Source: Bretschneidera sinensis
Taxonomy: Eukaryota; Streptophyta; Magnoliopsida; Brassicales; Akaniaceae
Length of the DNA stretch: 64,000 bases
Direction: 5' to 3'
Assembly: GCA_023935145.1 (NCBI GenBank)
Contig: CM043702.1
Location: 57,454,501 to 57,518,500 of the forward strand
Part shown: piece by piece, positions 56,115-64,000 of the stretch
How positions within the stretch are numbered: position 1 is the first letter of the stretch
Layout of the letters: every line of letters begins with the position of its first letter
Made by a program: the position numbers and the translations under genes
The notes under the pieces: generated by a model
Seen by the model: the letters and a program-made list of their open reading frames with translations, nothing else
What the model was told of the DNA's origin: nothing
Database searches by the model: none

Positions 56115-56163
56115 GGTGATTGTCTTCCTGCTTTACGAGCCCTGGGTTCGATTCCCAGCACTT
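56115..56163 (+). other. tRNA-like 3' half (T-arm) inside the hAT element
   Basis: CTGGG (56142-56146), a 7-nt loop TTCGATT and CCCAG (56154-56158) form a perfect T-arm with a B-box-like GGTTCGATTCC. The preceding bases look like a decayed anticodon arm. The 5' half of a tRNA (D-arm, A box) is not recognisable, so this is a relic or a SINE head, not a tRNA gene. Confidence 0.55.
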
Positions 56164-56174
56164 GCGTGCGAGTC

Positions 56175-56402
56175 TTTCCCTTTTTTTTTTCTTTTCCCTC
56201 TCTTTCCCTGTTTTTTTTCCCTCCTCTCTTTCCCACCCTTTTTTTTCTTTTCCCTCTCTTTCCCTGTTTTTTTTTCCCTCTTCTCTTTCCCTGTTTTTTT
56301 TTTCTTTTCCTTTCTCTCTTTCCTTTTTCTTTTCGCTCCTCTGTTTCCTTTTTTTTTCTTTCCCTTTTTGTTTCCACTGTTTTCGTTTTTTTTCCTCCGT
56401 TG
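56175..56402 (+). repeat. Polypyrimidine tract with a tandem substructure
   Basis: Over 220 bases of almost pure C/T on the plus strand, with repeated blocks of the type CTTTTCCCTCTCTTTCCCTGTTTTTTT. The ORFs on both strands here (56076-56468, 55985-56409) are low-complexity by-products. Confidence 0.9.
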
Positions 56403-57415
56403 TTTTCATTGATTAAAAATTTTATTAAATATGCTTCATATTATATATTCTGTATTTTATTAATATAATTTTATAACATCATTAAGATTGCATTATCTAT
56501 ACTATCTAATTTATTGCTTTTAATAGATTTATATATGTGAAATTGTTATACCAATGTAAGTGTGTAAACACTAATCAGTAAACATTTGACACTTAACATT
56601 GTGTTATTTTTATATTTGTTGAAATTTAAAACGTGTTTGTGTCTTGTGATGAATAAATTGGTCAATTTGAAAATTAGAATTTGATTTTTGGAGTCTGATT
56701 TATGATTTATTGATGAAAGATGAGATGTATGTGAATTTTTTATATTATTGTAAGTGTGTAAACAACAATCGCTTAACATTGTGTTTGTGATATGAACGTG
56801 TGTTTGTGAAATATTTTGATAAATATTCATTAATAGGTTTTAAGTTAGTAAAATTTATCGATAATTAATTAATTTATATTATTTTAATTTTTTAGTATTT
56901 TTATAATTTAATTAATATTATTGTATTCAAAACGCCCTAACGTTTCGAAAGACTTACGCCCCAACGCCTCGGGGCTTACGCCTCGCTCAACGCCCTCGCC
57001 TCTGAAAACACTGATAAATATTACAAGAATTGGTGCTTCTGAACCATTATTTTCTCACTATTTCTTTCTTTCTTGTAATCAGTTTACTTTGGGCTCTGTC
57101 TCGTGTCTGTTGCTTTACATTATCTCCTCATTTATAGGAGAATAAACTGATCGGCCTTAGGAAGTGTTTCATAAAGCATCATCAATGATCTGTTACTTTT
57201 TTTTGTCAAGATGCAATTGACATAACAAGGTAACCGCCTCAACTATTTCTCATTCTTTTGTTTATTATTTCCCTTTTGTTTCCACTTTTTCTTGTCTCCC
57301 AAATTTAATTTATTTTCCAACACTTCTTGCTCCGATTTCTTTCTTATGTCTTTCTTTTATTTTTTATGCCTTTTTTTCTTTATGTTTTATGTCTTTTTTT
57401 CATGTCTACAACAGG

Positions 57416-58281
57416 AAGTGGTGATGATAAAACGTGTGAGACTGGCTGATTTATAACATGGATATATTGAATATCTTCTTCATTTGGTTGTAACAAGTCA
57501 TGATAGGTAAACAATTCGCCTTCATTCTGTTGATCACCAAATAAAATAGATACATTAGAAAATGGCATAATATTTTCATTAAACACGACATGTCGAGAGA
57601 TGTAAACCCATGCAGTTGGTGGGTAAAGACAACGATATCCTTTGTACTATATCCCAAGAAAATGCACGGCAATGGGTGTGGCTCAAATTTGTTTAAAACA
57701 TAATTTCTGAGATATGAAAATCATCTACATCGGAAAACACGCAAACATAAATAATATGGTGTTTTTTTTTTCTTCGTATAATTGAAAATATGGGCATTCC
57801 ATGTCTAGAACAACATATGGAAACCCATTTACCCACAATACTATTGTAGAAAATGTTCCCAACCAATAGAATTTGGGAACTTTTGCATTGAACATGATTG
57901 CTAAATCAAGCTCGGCAATGTGATGGTGTTTCCTTTCAAAAACACCATTCTATTCTAGTGTACTGGAACATGAGACTATGTACAATTCCATGATTTAACA
58001 AGTGATTCAAAAATTCTATTTTTGAAAATTTTCTCCCACCATCAGTATGAAAAACTTTGATTTCCTTTTCTAAACGGCTTTCAACAACTTTATAAAATAT
58101 GATAAAGCAATGAAAGAAATCAGATTTTTTACACAAGGGGAAAAACCACACAAATTTGGTGTAATTGTCTACAGATGCAACATAATGACGGAATCCTTGT
58201 TTAGAGCTTATAGAAGTAGGTCCTCACAAATCAAAAAGAGCTTTCATCACAGGTTCAATGGAGATATTAGCAGAGTCTAAG
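57416..58281 (-). pseudogene. Copia-4 integrase region
   Basis: The minus strand reads, in order, FDLWGP near 58230, VWFFPLCKKSDFF and KVFHTDGGRKFSKIEFLNHL (57936-58151, integrase core), then MPCIFLGYSTKD and TSLDMSCLMKILCHF (57451-57672) and a linker (FNENIMPFSNVSILFGDQQN). It continues across the gypsy element at 31985. The right side is broken by a plus-strand copia LTR at 58287, so gag is not in the window. Confidence 0.85.
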
Positions 58282-58286
58282 AAAGG

Positions 58287-58850
58287 TGTTAATATTGGCT
58301 TGTATTTTTGGCCCAAAAGAAAGAAAAAGCCTAAATAAATAATAAAAAGACAATTTGGACTTGGTGTCATTTCATCAACACTAATTATTAGTGTTCTGGT
58401 CATGCTTGTAGTTAAAGTGCAGTAGAACTTTTGTGTTTGAGTTGTAATTGGAAAAGGAAATAAAAGGGGTGGCTACAATTCCTACTAAGAGTGGTACATG
58501 GTAATCAAGACCAATACAGAGTGTTATTATCCTCGATTATTGTCCCTGTATAAGTGTTTTGGGTTCTCTTTGCGTCTCAATGAAAATCAAGCACACATAG
58601 CAGTACAACAAACAGAGCCCTCTTAGCGGTTGAAATTTCGTTTCTTTCAGGCTATTGTATTTTCCCAATTAAATTTGTGGTAGCCTAGATTTGGATGTAT
58701 TTGAGATTTTTGCTTAATAAGTTTCATCTCTCTTAAATTGTACTCCCTTTATTATAGTGAAATTTCTTACCATCGCCTGTGCACGTAGGAGTTTTGGCTC
58801 CGAACCATATTAATTTTCTCTTTTTATTTTTTGTCGCTTTATTCCTAACA
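58287..58850 (+). repeat. 5' LTR of copia-5
   Basis: It starts TGTTAATATTGGCTTG, ends ATTCCTAACA and is followed after three bases by a tRNA-Met primer site. 564 bp. The partner LTR is outside the window. The possible left target site is aaagg (58282-58286). Confidence 0.8.
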
Positions 58851-59083
58851 AATTGGTATCAGAGCCTGGTTCGAGTTGATCACGATCGCGTGACTCCCAT
58901 GATGCTATTCGGTGGTTTAGTCTTTGGATGAGAAGTGTTTGTGTGTTTAAGGTTGTTTGTCCCGTGAGGACTCCCATGGTTGAGTTTGGTTTGGTTTCTC
59001 TAGTTGATTGCGTGATCGATGGTTCTATTCAAGCGCAAGTTTGATATATAACTCACGTGAGAGAGAGATTTGTTGCGATATGT
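58851..59083 (+). other. Primer site and leader of copia-5
   Basis: TGGTATCAGAGCC lies at 58854-58866, followed by a leader without an ORF. It is cut at 59083 by copia-3. Confidence 0.75.
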
Positions 59084-59905
59084 TGTTATTTGTCTAAGTT
59101 TCAAACATATCCAAACACAGTCTAAAGTTGGTTAATGTCCAAACCAATTGTGGGATATCAAAGTTCAGCAAGTTATAAGGTTGCACACATGTGTGTGCTT
59201 CAATTTTGAGCATGGGAAGGTCAGGCACACTGCTGTGAAAGTTTCTGCCCACAGGCAGGAGGTGTGCACACAGCATCAGGAGGCTGCAGCATCAGGTCAC
59301 GCCGCAGCACACAGCACCACACCAAAACACACAGCATCACTTGGAGAGTGATGAAGGGCTGAGATTAAAGGAAGAACATGATCAAAGGGTCAAGAATGAT
59401 TCACAAGATTGTCCAAGAATTAAGAGGCTATAAAAAGGGTTTCCTAGCCTCATTTCAAGTGGTGAAAAAGGTGTGTGAGAGAACCACACAGGTTGTGACA
59501 TTGTAAGATCATTGTAAACACAAGAGAGAATTGTGAGAGACATAAACACAAGAGGAACTCTTGTAGTGAGGCTGGTTGTAAAGAAGAGAGGTTAGTAGAG
59601 AATTGATAGAAAACATTGTAATAGGTCTATCACTTTCTCGTTCTCTTCTTGGTTCTTCAAGAACTTGGATTCTTGAAGGGGATTGCTGTAACTTTGTAAG
59701 AACCATTGAGATAGTGCAGAGAGTTCGGAGGAACTCACGGGGACGTAGGCACATTGCCGAACCTCAACAAAAAATTACTTGTCTTCTTTCTTTCTTTGAT
59801 TTTCTGTTCTTGTGTTCGATTGCTGAAATTCTTTCTACAAGTCATTCAAGACTTGGGTGTTTGGAAGATCACCACCTGGGCATCTTGTCAAGGTATTTTC
59901 CAACA
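59084..59905 (+). repeat. 5' LTR of copia-3
   Basis: It starts TGTTATTTGTCTAAGTTTC, ends TTTTCCAACA, and is 822 bp long. The first 403 bp match 63598-64000 with few differences. It has a near-palindrome GCACACATGTGTGTGC and CAGCA-rich repeats also seen in the copia-1 LTRs. Confidence 0.93.
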
Positions 59906-59906
59906 G

Positions 59907-59918
59907 TGGTATCAGAGC
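59907..59918 (+). other. Primer-binding site of copia-3
   Basis: TGGTATCAGAGC, one base after the 5' LTR, initiator tRNA-Met type. Confidence 0.93.
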
Positions 59919-60146
59919 TAAGCAGCTGGTTATTGGAGCAAGAAGTAGAAGCTACGGAGCCAAGACTCCAAGAATCAAAGATCAAACTTCTTGGGTGATT
60001 CAAGAACGGTGTAAAGATCAAGATCCGGTCGTGTTCTTGAAGGTTGATTCAAGAACAGTGTTAAAGATCCATCTTCGATCTGTGTTCTTGAGGTTGAAGA
60101 AAGTAGTTGTGGTTAGTGCACAAATCTGGGATCTTGTCCGCAATAG

Positions 60147-61904
60147 ATGGCTTCAAATTTCTGTGTGGAGAAGTTTGATGGAAAGGGGGACTTTGCCCTA
60201 TGGAAGCTGAAGATCAAGGCGGTTCTAATGCAGCAGAAAGTGGACTTGGCTATTGGAGAAGATGATGCTTTTCCAGCAAGTGTCACAGAGGACCAGAGGA
60301 CCGAGATGAAGAAGATGGCTTACAGCACCATTTTCTTGCACATGTCGGATCGTGTCACAAGGGAGTGCGGAGACTCGGAGGATCCGGCTGTCATATGGAA
60401 GAAACTAGATGAGTTGTTTCTTACCAAAACTCTCCCTAACAAAATTTATCTTCTTAAAAGAATCTTTGCTTTTAAAATGGACCCTAGTAAGGAGTTGCAA
60501 GATAATCTTGATGTCTTTAATAAGCTAGTTCAAGATTTGAATAGCTGCAGCATTTCTTTTCCGGATGAACAATTGGCTGTTATTTTATTAAATTCACTTC
60601 CAGATTGCTTTGATAATTTGATTAATGCAATTAAGTATGGAAGGGATTCTTTGACAAAGGAGATTGTGATCAATGCCATAAGGGCACATGACTTCAAAGC
60701 CAAGATGAAGGAAACATCAAGTGGTGAATGGCTGTTCATAAGAGGAAGGCCAGCAGCTCGGAATGGCAGTAACAATGGCTACTACCGGGACAATGGTAGA
60801 GGAGAAAGCTATAGGAGAGCACACTCTAAACCAAGGGTTGGAGGAATGAGGTGCTTCTACTGCAACAAGGAGGGCCATTTTAAGAAAGATTGCAAGAAGA
60901 GGATTTGGGATGAGAGGAGAAACCATACCAACAATAGAGAGGCTTTGATTGCCAAAACAGAACAGCAAGATGGTGATGTTCTTGTTGTGTGCTCGGATGT
61001 GAGCAAGGGGCAAGAAGGCAGCGGGAAATGGATCTTGGACTCCGGGTGCACTCATCATATGAGCCCTCACAAAGAATGGTTCAAGAATTTCAAGAAGATC
61101 AATGATGGAAGGGTCTTCTTGGGGAATGATAATTCTTGCCAAGTGAGAGGGATTGGAGACATCCAATTGAGGATGTTTGATGGAGTCACAAGGCTGCTGG
61201 AAAATGTGAGGTATGTTCCAGATTTGAAGAGGAACTTGATCTCATTGGGGCAGCTGGATTCCATGGGCTATACATGCAAGATAGAGGGAGGAAAGATCAA
61301 GGTGGCCAAGGGATCTTTGGTAGTGATCAAGGCAGCAAGAAACGATAGACTCTATGAGATGATCGGAGAAACAGAAACCAATGATCAAGCAGCAAGCTTG
61401 ATGGCTGAGCTGGACAAGGCAGCCCTTTGGCACACTCGCTTGGGACACATGAGCGAAAAGGGCCTGCAAGTGCTTAGCAAGGAAGGTCTACTTGGTGGTG
61501 ACAAAGTAGAAAAAATGGATTTCTGTAAGAGCTGTGTTTTTGGGCAGCAACATCGGGTCAGCTTCAACACCGGAGTGCACAAGTCTAAGGGAATTCTTGA
61601 CTACATTCATGCGGACCTTTGGGGACCAGCAAGGACACCAACACAGGGAGGTAACATTTACTTTTTGTCTTTAGTTGATGATTATTCAAGAAAAATGTGG
61701 GTTTATTTGGTGAAAAATGAATCAAACGTATGGAATAAGTTAGTGGTGTGGAAAGGGCTGGTTGAGACTCAAATGGGTAGAGTAGTTAAGGGGATAAGAA
61801 CCGATAATGGCTCAGAAATTTTTAACCAAGAACTTGATCAATTCTGTAGGTTAAATGGCATTCTAAGACATAGGACGGTTGTGGAAACTCCTCAGCAAAA
61901 TTGA
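60147..61904 (+). pseudogene. Copia-3 gag, protease and integrase up to an in-frame TGA
   Basis: A 585-codon frame with a natural start MASNFCVEKFDGKGDF. Domains: Gag core, CCHC knuckle (CFYCNKEGHFKKDC), protease (WILDSGCTHHM), GAG-pre-integrase (LWHTRLGHMSEKGL ... CKSCVFGQQ) and integrase core (IHADLWGPA, RTDNGSEIF). TGA at 61902-61904 lies just after PQQN, where the third catalytic residue region begins. Confidence 0.93.
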
Positions 61905-63512
61905 GTTGCTGAGTTATTGAATAAGACCCTTATAAAAAAAGTTAGGTGCATGTTAGATGAATCCGGATTACCCAAATGTTTTTTGGGGGAAGCGGTGTCT
62001 ACAGCTGCATATTTGATTAATATATCACCCTCTAGGATTGTATACCATAAGACTCCCGAAGAGTTGTAGAGTGGAAAACCCCCTGAGTTGGACAACCTTA
62101 GGACTTTTGGGTGTGCTGCATATGCACTCCAAAAGGAGGATAAGCTTAGCCCAGGATCTAGAAAATATGTGTTTCTAGGATATGGGGAAGGGGCTAAGGG
62201 GTACAAGTTGTGGTCCTTAGAAAAAGAAGGATTTAAACTCATAATAAGTAGGGACGTTGTCTTTAATGAATTATTATTTCCCTACTTGGAGAATACTAAC
62301 CCTGCAGGGGCTAGTGAGCAAACCAATTCAGAAATTGTTGAGCATAGCATCAAGGGAGATTCTGTTCAGGTAGAGCAAAGGAGGCGAGAGGGTTCGGACC
62401 AGGTAGAGCCCTTGGATGATTGCCAAGCTCAAGAAACTCAAGAAGAGGCTGAACAAGAAAAGGATGCTGCAGTAAGTCAGAAGGACTTTCAGCTCATAAG
62501 AGACCGGGAAAGAAGGCTGGTCGGACCACCTTCAAGATGTGGGTTTGTGGATGCTGCGGATGCAGCAGCTCCTTGGATAGAAGGAGAGATGAGTGAACAA
62601 GAAACTTACACGGTGGCCATGGAGTGTAAGGATTCGTCAAAGTGGCAGCTAGCTATGGAGGAAGAAATAGATTCTTTGAGGAAGAACAACTTCTGGGAAT
62701 TGGTAAAAATTTCAGGAAATCAGAAAGTTGTGGAATGTAAGTGCACTTACAAGATCAAAGAAGGGTGCCCTCCAAGAGATGAAGTCCATAACAAGGCTAG
62801 GCTGGTGGCGAATGGGTTCACATGGAAAGAAGACATAGATTTCACAAGAACTTTCTCACCTGGACACAAGGTAGAGAAGATGGTGAGTATCCTCATCTAT
62901 GTCATTAATGGGCTGTTGGTTTGGAACAGCAGGGAGAGGATGGAAAGGTTTACATCTCAACTTAGTGAGGAGTTTGAGAGGAAGGATCTCAGCCTTACAC
63001 AAAAGATCCTTGGGATAAGGAGAATCATCCGGGAAAGGAAGAGAAACAGGTCAAGTGTTTCTTGGGCAATGGATGTTTTCAGCAAATGTGTGAGTAATCC
63101 CGGAAAAGAGCGTTGGCTTGGGATGAAGTGGTTGCTGAGGTACATGGAGGTTCAGTGGCAGCTAATGGTAGCACTTATAACAACCAGGGCAGAATGCATA
63201 GCGGCTACGGAAGCTATAAAGGAGGCTATGGGGTGCAAAGGGTTGTTGGACGAGTGGGAGGTCCTAAAAGAGCAGGTGGTGGTAACTTTGGATAACCAAA
63301 GTGCGGGGCACTTTTGGAGGAATTCGGTGTTCCATGAAGGGACAAAGCATATGGATGTTTGGTATCATTACATTCTGGAAAATGGTACGAAAGGATGCAT
63401 TCATGTTGACAAGAAGACCAAGGAGAAAAGTCCTGCAGATTTAGGCACCAAGGTTCTACCTCTAAGAAGGTCCAATCATTGTCTTAGACTTCTTAGGAAT
63501 GGAGTTAGTTAA
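61905..63512 (+). pseudogene. Copia-3 integrase end and shortened RT/RNase H
   Basis: The same frame continues after the TGA; a second in-frame stop (TAG) lies at 62067-62069. From there 480 codons stay open to TAA at 63510-63512. Compared with copia-1, three blocks are missing without frame loss. The first runs from after FSP to before the IYVxD region (about 98 codons, junction near 62861), which removes the RT palm. The second lies between ERKRNR and the AMDVFSK region (junction near 63049). The third lies between MKWLLRYM and QLMVALITTRAE (junction near 63149). The RT active site reads YVING instead of YVDDM. It ends DLGTKVLPLRRSNHCL. Confidence 0.9.
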
Positions 63513-63597
63513 TTTGTAACTCCAGATGAGTTTGGATCCCGAAGCTTTCTGCACAATGGTTCAGGTTTTTAAACTCTTAGACAAAGGTAGAGATTAT

Positions 63598-64000
63598 TGT
63601 TATTTGTCTAAGTTTCAAACATATCCAAACACGGTCTAAAGTTGGTTAATGTCCAAACCAATTATGGGATATCAAAGTTCAGCAAGTTATAAGGTTGCAC
63701 ACATGTGTGTGCTTCAATTTTGAGCATGGGAAGGTCAGGCACACTGCTGTGGAAGTTTCTGCCCACAGGTAGGAGGTGTGCGCACAGCATCAGGAGGCTG
63801 CAGCATCAGGTCACGCCACAGCACACAGCACCACACCAAAATGCATAGCATCACTTAGAGAGTAATGAAGGGCTGAGATTAAAGGAAGAACATGATCAAA
63901 GGGTCAAGAATGATTCACAAGATTGTCCAAGAATTAAGAGGCTATAAAAAGGGTTTCCTAGCCTCATTTCAAGTGGTGAAAAAGGTGTGTGAGAGAACCA
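63598..64000 (+). repeat. 3' LTR of copia-3, partial
   Basis: It follows the purine tract and matches the first 403 bp of the 5' LTR. It is cut by the window end. Confidence 0.93.

Larger units (their letters stand above)
55978..57013. mobile_element. Non-autonomous hAT element
   Basis: It starts CAGTGATTTAAAA and ends TCTGAAAACACTG, giving a short imperfect inverted repeat CAGTG(A/T)TTT. An exact 8-bp TSD ataaatat lies at 55970-55977 and 57014-57021, and the 3' LTR of the host element has the empty site. Both ends are rich in GGGGCGT/ACGCCCC motifs, as often in plant hAT elements. No transposase is present; the interior holds a tRNA-like T-arm, a polypyrimidine tract and AT-rich DNA. Confidence 0.9.
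31986..57410 (-). mobile_element. Minus-strand Tat-lineage Ty3/gypsy element with nested insertions
   Basis: The LTRs start TGTAAACACAAAAATTAAT on the plus strand and end GTCTACA, at 31986-32692 and 55607-57410. The TSD acagg lies at 31981-31985 and 57411-57415, and the interrupted copia-4 resumes on both sides. The primer site next to the right LTR (minus strand TTTTTGGTGACTCTACTGGG, 55587-55606) shows that the right LTR is the 5' one. Gag lies at 54250-55430 and pol at 33950-37384; copia-1 (37390-54107) sits between them. A hAT element lies in the 5' LTR. Confidence 0.9.
55607..57410 (-). repeat. 5' LTR of the minus-strand gypsy element, with a hAT insertion
   Basis: Its 1804 bp reduce to about 760 bp without the hAT element and one TSD copy, close to the 707 bp of the 3' LTR. 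The primer site lies next to it at 55587-55606. Confidence 0.9.
59084..64000 (+). mobile_element. Copia-3: Ty1/copia element with an internally reduced pol, extends beyond the window
   Basis: 5' LTR 59084-59905, tRNA-Met primer site 59907-59918, gag-pol 60147-63512, polypurine tract (GACAAAGGTAGAGATTAT) and 3' LTR from 63598 to the window edge. It is of the same family as copia-1 (Gag and integrase largely alike). Two in-frame stops and three in-frame losses in RT/RNase H make it defective. Confidence 0.93.

Noticed and set aside
56076..56468. Several long ORFs on both strands rich in F/L/S or K/E/R
   Set aside because: They come from the polypyrimidine tract inside the hAT element, which has few stop codons in any frame.

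Overview
This window is plant nuclear DNA, most likely from a eudicot with a repeat-rich genome; the species cannot be named from the sequence. I see no complete ordinary host gene, rRNA, tRNA or CRISPR array. Almost everything is transposable-element DNA: Ty1/copia and Ty3/gypsy LTR retrotransposons, one CACTA and one hAT DNA transposon, and a solo LTR, mostly inserted into one another. Boundaries rest on LTR pairs, TG...CA ends, target-site duplications (TSDs), tRNA-Met primer sites, polypurine tracts and protein motifs.

Left part, 1-9.7 kb. The 3' end of a Tekay-like chromovirus (integrase, chromodomain, LTR with 62-bp tandem repeats) is followed by a 5'-truncated, decayed Tat-lineage gypsy element. 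That element has an antisense ORF and several tandem arrays behind pol. About 1.6 kb without a recognisable gene follows.

Middle stack, 9.7-28.5 kb. A decayed copia element, called copia-0 here (9713-23055, TSD ccatt), lies in a minus-strand RNase H-like (RVT_3) coding fragment. Its 3' LTR is split by a very young chromovirus (17086-22956, TSD attgt, LTRs with 1 difference in 729 bp, and only two breaks in gag-pol). Next comes the 3' end of an old minus-strand copia (copia-4), broken by a CACTA element (23778-28494, TSD aat) that carries fragments of host genes (pirin, a PI-PLC X-domain protein, and an unidentified spliced gene end).

Right stack, 28.5-58.3 kb. Copia-4 continues and is broken again by a solo LTR (29512-31204) and by a minus-strand Tat-lineage gypsy element (31986-57410, TSD acagg). 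The gypsy element holds copia-1 (37390-54107, TSD ccttt), which in turn holds a young SIRE-type copia in its 5' LTR (43511-53764, TSD ttaag, LTRs 1251 bp each with about 4 differences). A hAT element (55978-57013, TSD ataaatat) lies in the gypsy 5' LTR. Five levels of nesting give a relative order of insertion.

Right end. A 5' LTR and leader of another plus-strand copia (58287-59083, copia-5) are interrupted by copia-3 (59084 to beyond the window), a relative of copia-1 whose RT/RNase H region has lost three segments, all in frame.

The most striking signal is in the SIRE element. A 12-bp palindrome, CCAGTCGACTGG, occurs 10 times in each LTR just upstream of the LTR TATA box, and 12 times in front of a second TATA box that precedes an intact 418-aa third ORF. 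Sites come in pairs 21-22 bp apart, with pairs mostly 31 bp apart, which is two and three helical turns. This looks like a duplicated, helically phased promoter module driving both the genomic RNA and a separate transcript for the third ORF.
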